From positions 4,836,001-4,900,000 of the forward strand of contig JARFXM010000003.1 in the NCBI GenBank assembly GCA_029532625.1: a DNA stretch of 64,000 bases, in the 5' to 3' direction. This stretch comes from Lomentospora prolificans (taxonomy: Eukaryota > Ascomycota > Sordariomycetes > Microascales > Microascaceae). Made by a program: the position numbers and the translations under genes. The first letter of the stretch is position 1; each line of letters opens with the position of its first letter. Positions 1 to 13,400 of the stretch are shown here, piece by piece. Below the pieces are notes generated by a model. That model had not been told where the DNA came from, did not search any database, and saw nothing but the letters and a program-made list of their open reading frames with translations.

Positions 1-3000
1 CTGGAAGCTGTGGCTTGTATGGCTTGGAGTTGTATGTTTTGTATATTTGTAGAGAGGGTAGGCTTTCAATAGAATGCCAAGCTGGCTTTCAGATGTCGAA
101 GCTTTGAGGTTGAGGCTAATACGACTAAAGTGTCTACGTAGACTAACATCACGAGGACCTCCAACCCGATGGGAAAGGGGGGGGGATCCGTTGGCTAGAT
201 ATACTTTTCCGAATCTCTGGTGCCCCAGGAACAAAGTCGTCTCCGGGTCTTGGCCCCAACCCATGGTCGTCTCATCTTGGGTTGTCCACCCTCCCCCCCC
301 CAATTTACATCAGCTCTTTTTTATTTCCCGTCTTAGCATTGGGCACCTGCGCCTCCTTGTAAAAAGGATAATATACGTATACGTATTAGCTGAGGGTCAA
401 GAAACGGCCGGTCATCGGTGGGCCCATGGCCACCGTCTTCTCCTCTGCCCAAGAAGATAAGGACCTTGCCTCTTTGCCCAAAAAGCAAAGGGCCAAGAGA
501 AACGTTACAAGTTCTCGGTGGGGATTGGTGGTGTCGCGTGTAGTAGTACGGGATGACGAGGTAACTCTAGTGCGGCCGAACAGTGCGTCCAAGACTCTCG
601 GCGGTGTTACGAGTTCGAGGCCGTCTTTCGGTGCAAAGAGCAAGAAACGAAAAAGGTGGAATAGGCCAGGATGCACAGTGCCGATATCCCGCGGACGGGA
701 TGATCCGAGTCTGGAAAAGAGACACGACGACGGCATATCACCGGACAGGATGTCCCCGGGGAATTGGCCGTGGATTGCTACTCTACTGGCAATATTTCTT
801 TCGTTACCCCCCTTTTCTACTTATATTTCGTAAATCTCTCATTGTAAGACTTTTACTTTTTGGTCGATACCGGAGAACAAGGGACGGGAAAAGCGAAAAC
901 GAGCGAATATCAAGACCAGTGTTCGGATGGAAGGCATCGGCATCTCGCCCGGGATTTGTCTTAGTGCTGGGATCCATGGTGCCCTTTGCTTGCCGGATCC
1001 CCTGGGCGACAGGCTATTCCATGGACAGACATGGTGAAATCAACTTAACATTGGCTAGTCCAGCCACAGTCCCATCATAGTACTGCAGGGTGGCCCCCCC
1101 CCTAAAATGAACCTCCTCGGAGGAGCAGGATGGGGCTCGGAAGCTTGGGGAAAGGCTGTGCTGGCCCGACAGAACTGCCGCTGCGCTGCGCTGCGTGAGG
1201 TCGCACTTGGACGGGTTCGGAAAACGAAGAGGCCTGGGCTCCATCTGATTCCTTTTGCTACTCAGATAAGCTTGATAATGCGAATGCGTAAATGAAAAAT
1301 GGATCGAACCGGGCCGTGCCTCCCTCCATTTTCCCCTATGAGAGCGGTTTATTATATCACATCTCGATAAAGAGCAACAGAGGAAAAAAAAAAAAAAAAA
1401 CGCACTGATCATGTTGCTGCTGGTGCTGGTGCTTACCACCCTGTCCCTTGTGTGTTACCGTCCGACATCTCCCGATGGCCAGTCCTTCCACTCGGAGACA
1501 CGGGAGCGGGAAGCGGAACCAGCTCATCAAACATTTGGTCCACGCATGCTGGCCATAAAAATCAAGAAAGACAATGAAGGGGAAAAGGGGGCTGATGAAT
1601 CCGTCTGCTCGTTCCTTTCAATTTTTGCCAGAGACTGAGCACGGGATCATTTGTTGCGTCACCGTTTCGCTCCAGGCCAAAAATAAAGGCGCGCTGCCGA
1701 CTCATGCGCCGCCTGAGCTGGGTCGATGAGGGCCTGGAAAACGGTCGATTTGGGCGGCCTCATCTCGCCATATTGGCACCACTGTATGACAACTGTGCTG
1801 TTTCTGCCAGGCAAACCAAGCATCGGAAACGGGCTGAGCTGTACAGTGCGAGTGAGTCTGACCCCCTCATCCCACGCAACAGAGGCCAGAGTCAAGAAAG
1901 AGCCAAGCCAGGATGCCAGTATTGATCCGTCATTCCTTGTGCTCTCAGTGGTGTTTTTGCAGATCGACAAGCATCGAGTCATAGCTACTTGCTTGCATCA
2001 ACCATCTCGGTGAGTAGTCACGTGCCTTGGCACAGCTGGTGGGTCTTGGCGTTCTTGGCTCAACCAAATATCTGTATTCCCATTGGCTGCCCTTGCGGAA
2101 GAGGCCCACTAGTGCACCCACCAGAACGAGCAAGCCGGCGCCGAGTCTCCAAATCGGCCGGCCGGAATCGTGTCTGGAAGGCAGAAGAGTAGGGAAGCGA
2201 GGAGGCTTGGTAATGAAATGATGCTGGTGCCCTTCATGCTTCATGATGAGGCTTGGCACCCCGTCTTGGCACCCATGCGGCACGGAGACCGAGGACACCA
2301 TCTCGGGGGACACAATAAGACATGCCTCCGCTTGGCTGGGGATCGCTTCGGGTTGGCTCCTCGTTGTGGGAGCCTCTCGCCGTCGAGCGGACTCAATGAG
2401 ATCGAGTACCGACATGACCGGACATTTTAGATACAAAATGGTATAGGCTAAGGTTGGGCTTAAAACCTCTACTCTCCGAGTCATCGCTCATACCTTCACC
2501 GAGATATTGCTACGGTCAAACCTACTCGGAATCAGAGACTCTTAGACTTGCTTAGTCCTCTTGCGTCATGATTGCTTGGATGGGTTGACCTGCTGGTTCC
2601 GACACTGTAGTTTCCTGTGTTTGTGTTTTCTAGGATTCTTCTTCGTGATATCAGAGTTCAGAAACCCAAAGGGTCCGGATTTAACATCCGTAATGATGTT
2701 GCTTGACGGGAAAGAAACGTTCGGATGCAACGCGTCAAGCAAATGGATACCGGGCTCGAGATCCGTACATCCTCCGTCGCTTCGCGCGGGCAGGCACAGG
2801 CTTGAAGCACATTGACTCAGGTAGGATCGACAAGCCTCTCAGGATAGAAATACGAGATGGAAATTGATCAAGATAGATTGCTCGGTTTGGGGAAGCCGAG
2901 ACAGGCATCTGTTTAATTGAGGCACGCAAACAGGAGATGCGGCTCACTGAAAAAGTAAAGGTGGAGGGAAAGACTACAGTAGGAACTTTGGTCTGGCCAC

Positions 3001-3807
3001 TGAGGCATCGCCAACGGGAATCAAGGGTGTGGGGGTTTGCCAGAGGGGACCGGACACTTCAACGCTGCCGGCAAATGTAAATGATGACGGTAGCCAAGTC
3101 AACAAGGACCCTGTTGCCCCCCAGATCGATTACTTTCTCACGTCCGCTCAACTTCCGCCCTTCAAACTTAATCGTCCCTCAACCCTTTTTACGGGTGCCT
3201 GGATTCTTTGAAGCTAGTCGCGAAGTCTATCAAATCATAGGTACATGTGCAACTGCCTAGAATATAGTGGGGTCTGGGTACCTTTCGCCCCAATATACAT
3301 CCAACGCGTAACCCCGCCATTATGATGCGCCATCGGAGCGTTGGCATGGAACATGAAGCTCCAAGCCAAGCTCGCCAGCTGCCAGGCACCACTTTTCGGA
3401 GTGCATCCGCTTGCTGGCGCATGCCATTCCAAATCTCCATCACAGCTTTCCAAAGACTCAAGCCGCCCCAAAACTGGGCGCTCCAAACGACTCTCACGAG
3501 CCTCAGCCTTTCCCCTCTTGATTCCGATTCACTCCCAGTCAGCTTGGCAAGCCAATCTATCCAAGTAGCTGTATGGAATCATCTCTCCGCCCTCCGCTCT
3601 TTGCACTCGACCTTGTTCGCCAACTGCATTTTGTTTGTCGCATTCACCCCACCCAGCTGGCAAACCATGACGCATGTGCCCCTCCTGTAGCCCTGCCTTT
3701 GCACCTATTCGGAGCCTTGTCGTCCAACATTTTCTCACTCCTAGAGGCATTTTGACAGCTGAGATATTCACTATTTCCTCACTCAATCACTGTGAACTAC
3801 CGATGAA
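1..3807. other. Gene-poor left flank
   Basis: No coding region can be supported here. Open frames on both strands are short and overlap each other, and none has a family motif, intron pattern or signal peptide that convinces. The longest, on the minus strand at 1945-2484, contains one hydrophobic stretch but nothing else recognisable. The stretch includes an A17 run at 1384-1400. The last several hundred bases, pyrimidine-rich near 3700-3790, must hold the promoter and 5' UTR of the deubiquitinase gene that follows. Confidence 0.6.
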
Positions 3808-5741
3808 ATGAGCTTCCTGCCTACCTCGCCCGGCCGCGCCAGCCACGACGTGCCGAAGAGTATCAAGGAAATTACCGACCAGGCCGAAAACTTCAGCTTT
3901 AACATCAACATCCCCTTCAAATACTGGATTCAATCATGCAAGACCCTACGCCAAGAGGTACGCTGCTTCTTTTCTCCTGTTAACCTGTCTTAACCATCTC
4001 TTTCGCCTGCTAATTATTCTATCTGAAAGGCTTCATTCGCCATGCGAGAGGGTGATTACGCTCGAGCCTACCTCATGCTATACCGCGAATCATGCCTTGT
4101 CATGAATCATCTGCGAACTCACCCTGAGTTCAAAGACCCCGAAAGCCGCCGGCTCTACAGACCCTTGTTCGAAGACCTCGGCAATCTCGTGGATAAGCTT
4201 GAGCAGATCAAGCCCATAATCAAGGAAGAGTTCGACGAGTACCAGCGCATGACTGCGTCGGCGGTTCGCAAGGGCCAGTCTTCCGCTGAGAGGCAGACTC
4301 TGAGGCCGAGGCCCATCCGTGACGGCCCTCGAATGGTCGACATAACGCCAGAGACCGTGGACTATGCAGTGGATCTGGCCCAGGACGAGCTACGCAAGCG
4401 TTACACTTCGCAGCGGGTTAGCCGCCCTGCAGGGTACGAATCTACACCGCAGTCGCGCAAGGAATTCTGGGTAGATCCCGATGATGTGGACGACTACCAC
4501 GGTTACGGTGACGGCTACCGAAGAGACGCACCACCGCCGCCTCAGCCGCTGTATGAACCGAGCGATGACTACCGAGACGGTTACCGGGATTCCAACGAGG
4601 ACTGGCGTTCTGGCCTTGAAGCTACCAGGCGGACCCTAGATTCTATGACTAGCCAACGTCAATCTTACGAATCAGATCTTCCTCCCCGAACCACAAGCCA
4701 CAGCCAGCCTTACTATCCTTCTCCCTCCCGGTCGAGACCCGTCAACTATCCCCCCGAGCAACCCACCTCACACCTTCCTCCAAGCTCTCGACCCCATCGT
4801 CCCCCGAAGGAGGCGTTCGATGACGAGAATCCATTCCTGCCAAGGCCGGCTTCAAAGCCGGAGCCCTATAGGAGTTATGAGAGGTCGGGATATTATGATC
4901 ATCCTGTGCCTCCCCCTCCAATCACAAGAACTCCAGACCTAGACCCTGGGTACTCGCAATATGCTCCCCCACCGAGGCCGCTTAAGGAGCCCTATGCCGA
5001 TACCTACCAGCGGCGGGCGCCAGATTACGGCGAACGACCGGTGCCCCCGCCTAAACACACGCCGGAAGACCTAACTCCACCAGAGGAACCTGCGTCCAAG
5101 CGCGTCGCGTTCCGGCCGGCCGCTTACCTGGAAAATGGAGAGCCAATTCGTTATGTGTTTCTCCCAGATCAGTTGCGATCGTCTTTTCTCAGGATTGCTG
5201 CCCCGAATACGAACAAAGGGCTGGAGACATGCGGTATTCTGTGTGGCACTCCTGTCAACAACGCATTGTTCATCACATGTCTGCTGATCCCCGAGCAGAA
5301 GTCGACCCCCGATACATGCGAGACCGTGAACGAGTCTGCCATGCTGGACTATTGCATCGCGGAAGACCTTCTATTTATCGGTTGGATCCACACGCATCCC
5401 ACGCAGTCATGCTTTATGAGCTCGCGTGATCTCCATACTCAGGCTGGATACCAGGTCATGATGCCCGAGAGCATTGCCATAGTGTGTGCTCCAAGGCATG
5501 AGCCGTCGTAAGTCCGCTCCTGCTTTTTCCCTCTCTTTATGCCTGTACTAACACTGCTGCAAGATACGGCATCTTCAGGCTTACCAATCCCCCAGGTCTG
5601 CCATATATTCTCAACTGCAACCAGACTGAGACGTTCCACCAACACCACATCGATAACATCTACACCGGTGCGATGCGACCGGCAGGGCACGTATGCGAGG
5701 TAGCTAAGCTCTCCTTCAAAGTGCACGACTTGAGACCATAG
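3808..5741 (+). CDS. AMSH/Sst2-like JAMM-domain deubiquitinase (3 exons)
   Basis: Zinc metalloprotease of the AMSH/STAMBP family, which cleaves Lys63-linked ubiquitin chains from endosomal cargo beside the ESCRT machinery. Exons 3808-3957, 4030-5507 and 5564-5741 join in phase to 601 residues. The N-terminus (about 15-115) matches the helical USP8-dimerisation/MIT-like region of AMSH. A proline-, tyrosine- and arginine-rich linker follows (about 120-370). The C-terminal MPN+ domain carries the JAMM residues: Glu449 in LETCG, His504 and His506 in HTHPTQ, and Asp517 in SSRD. HTHPTQ-x4-SSxDLHTQ is the AMSH signature. The last exon adds a Cys and a FHQHH cluster, resembling the second, structural zinc site of AMSH, and the family's VxDLR-type end. 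Without exon 3 the domain would be truncated. The proline-rich linker could bind SH3 or WW partners (inference). Confidence 0.93.
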
Positions 5742-6585
5742 TGGGTGAGGGTGAAGATGCGGCGAGACCTGGTGTCCTTTTGCGTTGGGTGTCTTTGATG
5801 GCTATTGAGTGGCTGTTTTGCTTGGCTTTTTCCGGCGGTGAGCTCCGCTACGGATATGAGTTTATGAACAGGGAATTATATGCTTTGCTGTATTGAGTTT
5901 GCATGAGTTTGCATAGCACCTGGCGTTTAACGAGATATATCCTGGTCTCTTATGGCTTTTCTCTTACCGAGAAGCACCTTGCATGTAGTTATGGGGGGTC
6001 AGATAGCGCAGTGGAGAGTTGACTTTGGCGAACGACCAAGTTTGCAGAAGCTCTAACCGCGGCACGTCGTCCTTTGCTTCTAGACCCCGACAATATTGAA
6101 AATTTCCAGAGAAAGATGTATTCGAGGTATCGAGTTACGATTAATATTCAAACCCCGGCCGTTCTATAACTCAAATAAACTCGTCAAAAGGAAGGACTTG
6201 AGAGAGTATGATACAAAGTGACGAAACGAAGTGAAATTCGAAAAGAACTAACAATAAGAGCAAGAATGAGAGAAGTGGATATAACCAGCCAAGGCAATTA
6301 AATCCAAGGGAGTGTTGTGAGCGGAACATCTCTCCAGGATTTATTTTCTTTTCCCCCGGCATTAGAGAACGATGGTGAAAGGATCGTGATAGACTTGCGA
6401 ATGTAAAGAACGGAGAACCACCGGGCCAGAAACCATCTATCGTACGCCTTCCATGTCCACCTAATCCATCCTGGCTACCCCTCGAAAATCTCTACTCCAA
6501 GAACGACATAAAGGGATTTCTTTTTTTTTTTTAAAAAAAAAAAATATTCATACCCAAAAAAGGAAAAAAGAGTAAGACGAAAAAC
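5742..6585. other. Convergent 3' intergenic region
   Basis: The deubiquitinase (+) and the NLR gene (-) end facing each other, so this stretch should hold two 3' UTRs and polyadenylation regions. A 10-bp tandem duplication of TGAGTTTGCA lies at 5894-5913, and a T12A12 palindrome at 6521-6544. No gene is seen. Confidence 0.6.
6521..6544. repeat. T12A12 perfect palindrome
   Basis: Twelve T followed directly by twelve A, about 40 bases beyond the stop codon of the minus-strand NLR gene. In the transcript it would read U12A12 and could fold on itself. It may mark the 3' end or polyadenylation region of one or both converging genes (inference). Confidence 0.8.
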
Positions 6586-9500
6586 CTAGGCGCTCACTTC
6601 CCGAAAAGCGAAACTCTGCTCGTGGCCCCTCTTGCCATCTTGTCCTTCCCACAAGACGTTCAAGTTCATCATTTCGCCGCCAGGACTAACGGGCGTAAGC
6701 GGAGTTCTCAGGCTGCCGACGCCGGCGCTCCCCGTTCCGCCGCGCACCGCGCTCCACAGGGCGGTGGCCTCGCTCGCTGACCTCGGGGTGATGGGCGACA
6801 GGGGTGATCGCGGGGACGAGAGGCCCATTGCGCTACTTGCCATGACGGAGGGGGACGTGGGCGGTACATCGACGGAAGACATTTTGGAAAGCGTGCGGAG
6901 GACGCGTTCGAGGGCGAAGCGGGCGCCATAGACTGGTGTGAGGAGGTCTTGGGCCGATTTGCAGGCGGCGAGGATCGTGGTCGGGGTGGTTGCGCCCAAA
7001 AGGGATGTCCATCGCCTCCAGAGCCGACACTTATTCGAGGATAACAAGCGTAATAGAGCCATTTGCGGGAAAAAGTAGCGGAACGGGAGCGGTGAGAGGA
7101 GGTGATAGACGAGGTTATCGACGGCGTACTGGAGGAACGGATAAGAAGACATGACGAGATTTCGTTGATCCGTGACATTCTTCTTCCAGAATTTATTGTC
7201 CGTCTCATAAGGCATCGGAGTGGACGGCGACAGCGGACCGTTACCGAGGGACTCAAAGTCGGACATGTTGAGGTAGTCCAGACACGCCCTAAGGAGGACA
7301 TAATGCGACGCGTCCGCAAAAGTAGCCGTCGCGGCGGCCTTTTCGCCCGCAAGGCAAGCGTAGCCCCGGCCAGAGAGGAAGAAGCTGCGTACGGAGTCGT
7401 GGATGACCTGCACGCGCTGGAGGCCGAGGGGCTCGTGCGTTACGCCGTCGCGGGTTTCGGGCTTGAGCTCGAGGAGTCCGACGGACCGGGACCGCATGAA
7501 GCGGTGGAATTGGTAGGGGGATTCAAAGGTGGCGCTTCCGGGTCGGCGGATGTGTCTTATGGATGTCGGGGGCTGGTGGACTTGGAGGGCGGCTAGAGGG
7601 GAGGATTTCTGGGGGTTCCATGGGCGGGTGAGGCGGACGGCTACGCGGAGATCGTTTAGGCGTAGAGGTTCGGAGGCGAGGACGACCCATTGCATGAGCG
7701 CCAGGGCGTCCTCCTTTTCTTCGGGGGATAGCGTGCTGAGGATCCATTCGTAGAGTCCATCAATCTCTTCTGGGAGTTCCGCAATGGTATCGTCTATCAA
7801 CTCTTGCATGGCCCCTTCCTCGATTGCGGCGTTGAGTATATTCACCACAATCTCGGCCCATAAGAACACACCGTTTGCCTTATCGGCAATCCGATGTACC
7901 GTGATGTTCCTATCTTCCCACTCGGCAATGAGATTCAGGCTGATGTATCTGAGGATATCGTCGGTGTTGTGCTCGCGCATGACGACCTCGATGGCTTCGT
8001 GGTGCTGCACACTTGCGTAGTGATTCGACGCGATGCAGATGCTAAAGTCAGAGTTGCGCGCCATTTGGGCGAGATGGCATAGAAGGTCCTGAAGGTATGC
8101 CGGGCCGCAGTCGTCGGCCACGTCAACAAAGATGAAGGTACGTTTTGTGGGGGTCTCGATGGATTGGTCAATGTAATCGTCGAGGAAGAAGGAGACTATT
8201 TGGGCGTCGGTTATGGGCGATTCGGCACCCGATTTTTCATTGCGGTCGTAGAGGGATAGAATCGCCTTGCGTAGCTTGGGATCTTGGGGGAATAGTTGTC
8301 CAAGGAGGCTCCGGTATACGCCCGCGGGATTAGGTCCGTAGCGCCTGTTCTGACTGGGAAAGTAGAAGACGGTATCGAGGTCACGGCCCTCGGCAGCGCT
8401 CCAGATGACGTTGCTCCCTGCAGAAGTCCATTGCTTGTCTACGCGGTTGCGTAGCGATTTGAGAAGGATGGTCTTTCCAGATCCGGGTTTGCCCTTGATC
8501 CAGAGGACCTTGTTCTTATATCCGCTTTGACGGTGGTGCCAGGCCTGGAACTCGGGGATATCGTAGAGCCAAAGGCAGGTTCCGGGATAGGAGACGGTGG
8601 GTTGAGTTTCGCGAGCGGAGCCGGGCGGAAGGAGAGCTCGTAGGCATTCTGGAGTGTGTTAGTGACTTATATCTCCATATCTCCAAGTATGAAAGGAACT
8701 GATCATACCCTTTTCTTTGGAGTTTAGCTCCCGGTGTTTGTGTGTTTCGTTGAGTATGTAAGAAGACAATGAGGAGAGTAATATCTTGTAGTTTTGATCT
8801 TGCGACGAGCGAAACTTGCAAATGTCAAGGTGGTTCGCCTGAAAAGTCTCGGCCTTCTCTCTCGGATCCCCAATCGCGCTCGACGCCCTTCGCACCTCCT
8901 GTGCCTTGTTAGTGACAAGTCCCTTACCAAAAAGGATACAATTCTAAACTTACGCAATCAGCAGCAGACTGCCTCCTCCCGACCACCGGAAGCTCTTCTT
9001 GAAAGGTCTTGACTCGGAAATTATAATCGTTCCACATGCGCGTGAACGCTTCTCTACCCAAATCGAGTTCGAACCCGCTTGTTCCCGTGAGGTACTGCAA
9101 GGCCTGGTCGGTCGCGGGTATGTCGAGGCATACGCTCGCCATGGAGCGCACGGCATCCGTGAGTTTGGCGTGCTCCGAGGCACGGTGGGGACAAGCGAGG
9201 AAAATGACGGCCGAAGTGGAAGGGAGGAGATCGCGCATGTGAGTCTCAAAGTCTGCTTCGGAGCGACGAAGCACCTGCGCGTGTTAGTTTCTGAATGTTT
9301 GCACAATGTCAGTTGTACGAACTCACCTCTTTTACAATGACACCGCCAAGTGAGTGGGTGACGAAGATTACCGGTCTCGTCACCGTGTTAGTTTCATTGC
9401 GCAGTAATGTCAACTCCTGTAGTAAGTCCTCCGCATGCGCAAAAATATCGTTCTGGTTCCTAGGTAGCCGTCCGTTCGACGCAACCGTACTACAACCCCA

Positions 9501-9992
9501 CGTTAGAATGCGCGTCGATGGACAAGAGTGAGGCAACAGATCCAGCGGCCAGTATATTTCTGGTGCCGGTTCGGCGATCTTGATTTCGCTATGCGCCTGG
9601 ACGCTTTCCTGAGAGATTAGGCGGAGGTGTGACGAGGATTTCGAAAAGGACGGGTTGAGTTTGGTGAGGACCCTTTGGTCTCGCGAGCGAAAAGAGCGCG
9701 CTCTTCGGGGAAGTTTGGATGTTGGTGGTGTTTTGGGAGGTTCGACGGGCGGGGACCAGAGCCATGTCTTGACTGGGTGGCCTCCTATGCCGGCGACGAA
9801 TACGACGCTGGTGATTTAGGGATTGTATTAGTTTGATGCTCCTCGAAGCACTTACATGCAGACTTGGACGACAGAGCGCACGGGGGAGCGCAAGCACAGA
9901 ACAACTTACTCGGCTATCGCAGCATTTGGATCCTCGGGCTCGTACAAGACTGTAAGCCCCACGGCCGTGATGATATCTCGACTTGCTTTCAT
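6586..9992 (-). CDS. NLR-like STAND protein: alpha/beta hydrolase + NACHT (5 exons)
   Basis: Fungal NOD-like receptor. Exons 9992-9910, 9807-9327, 9274-8954, 8904-8709 and 8648-6586 join in phase to 1047 residues. The N-terminal part (about 1-270) is a SesB-like lipase-type hydrolase: VVFVAGIGGHP near residue 30, a PSTRILTWGC strand, and the nucleophile elbow THSLGG with Ser180 (first Gly of GxSxG replaced by Thr). A linker with the usual ...CKFRSSQD pattern leads to GTCLWLYDIPEFQAW and a NACHT NTPase: Walker A GKPGSGKT (Lys419), Walker B-like TFIFVDVADDC, then the helical part with FLWAEIVVN and LPEEIDGLYEWIL. The C-terminal 350 residues contain no visible WD40, ankyrin or TPR repeats, unlike many fungal NLRs. 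Such proteins act in heterokaryon incompatibility or in responses to non-self (family knowledge); the ligand is unknown. The ATG at 9992 fits because the N-terminal family pattern begins at once. Confidence 0.88.
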
Positions 9993-11258
9993 GTTGACTC
10001 TGACGGCATGTTATCGAGAGACGAGCCACGCGTGTTGAACCTTCGTCATGGCTCAGCTCCGCCAAAAAGAGTATCGAAATTTGGTAGGATGTGATGTGGT
10101 ATCGTCGATTTTGTATAAATGGAAAACCGTTTTATTTACGCATGCGCAGCGGATGCGAGGCGGGTCTTCCCCCTTTGTATATGAGAGTCGCAATTGCAAC
10201 GAGAAGAGTGCCCAAGGGAAGATAAACTCTTACTCTCTGCCCTGTTTATTCTCGGCTGGTGGAGTGCATGCAGTCGGCTGCAGGTCCCTCACTTTGCCTC
10301 TTCTTTTATTCCCCTTGGTGTTGGCGGGTGAAGCCGAGAGAGGGGCGAATGTACCCTGCGCGTCGGTCGATGCAGGATTGATGACGATGGGAATGTGTGG
10401 AGAAAGAGGACAAGAAGAGCTGCAAGCAAGACACGGTTGGAAGATCAGGTCAGATCGGAGAGAAATGGGACAGGCGATGATCTTCGTTGTGAATCCAAGC
10501 TTTCAATGCGGTCGGGTCTTATGAGAGCACCATCGAATCACGTCGATATGATTTTTTTTCCTCTTCTCCCTCCTTCTTTTCCCTTCACCTTTGTTCTCGA
10601 GCCAGTAGGTTCGTTGAATTGGGTACTCTTCCCTTTTGGAGGAAAAGCATGTGTTGGCAGATGCGGTTTCCGTCTCGCGTTCCGGCTGGTCTGGGTCTCT
10701 TCTCCCGGGTCGATGTCCTATAATATAATTAGGCTGTTTATTACGGGGAGTTATTGAGGCGGAAAGAAGATAAAGTGGTGGAATTCTGAAACCAAGCAAA
10801 GCGACGAATTGGTTGCTCTCTATCAATATCACGCAGATGCAGTGCGGTGTAGACGAATGGAGGGACGAGAGGGAGAGTAATAGGTATATATTCAAAATAA
10901 GATTCTTGTTCTGCCTTATCCACGCTAGCCAAGGAAGGACCGCAATGCCGACCGAGCCCGGAGGGGGGCAAGGCGCAGGCGATTGATTGTTTCTTTCTCT
11001 CTTTTTCTTGTTGGTGGCTACTCCAAATAGTAAGGTTCATCAGGAAGCTGAGGATTGATGAGATCCGCACAGGGTTGGACGTGGTACACGGAAAATGGAC
11101 AGTCATAGGAAGCGATAGCAGGAGTGCAGGAATTCTAAAAAGAAAGAAGAGCATGAGGAAGTACAGTTTGCCACTTCGTATGGGCATATCCCCAGTGTAC
11201 AAGCCCGCTTTTGCGAGGGCAGCATTGACTATTTGCAGTCTTGTGTGCCTGGGGTGTA

Positions 11259-11299
<41 letters not shown>

Positions 11300-13400
11300 A
11301 CAAGTGGGAAGCGGGAAAGCCCTGTTGCCTGCCTGTGTAAGTGACAGGCGAGCGCGGCTGGTGTTGGAGAGCAAATTGAAATACCCGAGTCGGCTGTTTC
11401 GGGGTTGTGTATTTGACGGGACAGCATTCGAACGGGATAGGTAGACAGTACGGGAAGAGTAAGGTGCCTACAGTTTGGCTGCATCGATCTCGGTAGGGAG
11501 GAGCGGGAAATCAAAAGGCATGAAAAGAAAAAGAGCGGAGGAGATGTGAGCAGTCAGATGGTATCGTCCGGGGGTGATGTCATGAAGAGACGCTATGGCA
11601 TGTGAGTGATTAGGACTCTGTGTCTCTACCGCGAAGCGGACCAAGAGAACAGTAGAGTTGGATGAGAAGACCGTTGCGAATGCATAAAACAGCACGAGTC
11701 AGAATGATGCTGGGAGGAAGGGCCAAGGCAGGCGGCAGGACACACAAACAGGGACGGGAAGAAAGAGAGAAGCGAGCAGCACCTTGGCTGTGGAACCGCG
11801 CTCGATACCCCAGATTTCCCAGAGAAGAGGAATGAAGGGTATACGGACCAGATGCGGGTGCTCAAGGGATTCCGGGGCTCCCAATAATTCAAGGGTGGCT
11901 CGAATGAAAAACAGACAAGGTCTCCAAAGTGGTCACATTTCGCATCCGTCGGGCCATCTCGCCCCTTTGGCCCCCATCTCAATTTGCTGCGGATTTTACC
12001 ACTACCGCTGGGGTGGTGCGGCGGCCCATGAGCCAATGCCGACGTCGAACGGGCGACTCCGAGGAGTGTCCTGACTCTGCGAGCGATTTCCGCATGAATG
12101 TTTGGGAGATCCATGGCGGTTGTTGAACGAGCACTGACAAATCATGCTGGCGCTGTCAAGGAAAGCCTCTAGAAGGAGGGCCGGGCGGTGGCGGACAAGC
12201 AACAGGTTCAAGCTCAAGGGCCAAGAACAGAATGCGGGCCGGGCTAGAAACGACAGGCCAGCGCGGGCGTAGATCCAAGTTCAAAAGACTGCTCAACGGC
12301 GTCTTAGTAGATCAAGACTGGTTCCGAGGCCAAAGGTTCGTCAAGCCACTCTCCGTTCGATTTCCACCTATCGATCGGATATCTTCGCCATTCCATCTGG
12401 CTCGGCGAGGGGCCAGCACACGAATGATGAAACGCTGAGATGCCGAGGCGCCACACGGACCCGAGTTAGCTGAGCCGGCCCTGGTGACAGGCCTCCATTT
12501 GCCGCGACGTAACCGCTAAACCTTATGATAGCATGTGTAATAGACCACCCGTCGTATACTTGAGTCGCCCTGGTGGTTAGCGGCGTTATGCCTCCAAATG
12601 GATAAGCCGACGATGACTACGGGTCAGTCCTGGTTCCGGCAACCTTGGGCGATGACGGGCGTGGTGCATACAAATACCGGGTGCCTTGCATAAGGTTCCT
12701 TATCAGGTGGTAGGATATTACGAAGTATGTTTGCAGGGGATGCTACGGCGGGCGATGTCAGCCAGCCAGCGTCATGGGTGGCAAATTCAGGGCGTCCTTG
12801 GGGTAGTGGCGTTCCGTGAGAGCCTCACAAAGCCTGCCAGCTGGGAATGGCCTGGAAGAGGAAAGACCCGACTTAGGCTTAGCACAGTAAAAGGATACAG
12901 TTTATTTCTCGAGTTGCACTATTATACCGGTCTTGATCAAGATGTGGGGTAATTCGGGTACAAGGTCCAGGTGCCGAATAATAGTAGCGTATTGTCAGCG
13001 CTGGCCATGTACGTACTTGGAAGTACGGCGGTACCTCCACATCCTCCAACTCAAATAAGCATTCCGTGATGCTCCAACTTTGCCTCAGATGCACACCTCA
13101 CCTTCCACCATCTCGATGTAGCCCGACTGCGTGTAAGCCTTGCGCAATCTGCCCGCCCCGCCCGACGCCGAAATATCCAGAGCTGCTATTCTCGACTTCT
13201 TCCGCATTGATATGACTCCTTGAAATAGCAGCAAGCCACGCCACTCTTTCAACGAACGCCACGAGCCACAAGCACTCCTCCCGCCGCGCCTCACGGCGAT
13301 CGAAGAATCTGATACACGAAACACGCCCCTGCGCTTCCCAAACCTGCCCAAATTCCCGCTTAGATCCTCAGCTACTATTGTTAGCTCTGCCTACGCAACC
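9993..13400. other. Intergenic region, no gene recognised
   Basis: About 3.4 kb between the NLR start and the Mrx7-like gene. It includes the NLR promoter on its left side and the Mrx7-like promoter on its right. It contains the A34 run at 11262-11295. Open frames of up to about 160 codons (for example minus strand 11626-12114) overlap on several frames and show no motif, so I treat them as chance. Confidence 0.55.
11262..11295. repeat. Poly(A) tract, A34
   Basis: Uninterrupted run of 34 A in intergenic sequence. A second run of the same length is at 15610-15643. No gene-like sequence lies upstream, and I did not find flanking duplications that would mark a retroposed copy. Confidence 0.9.

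Noticed and set aside
6001..6070. tRNA-like string with TAGCGCAGTGGA
   Set aside because: No matching T-loop and no cloverleaf pairing downstream.
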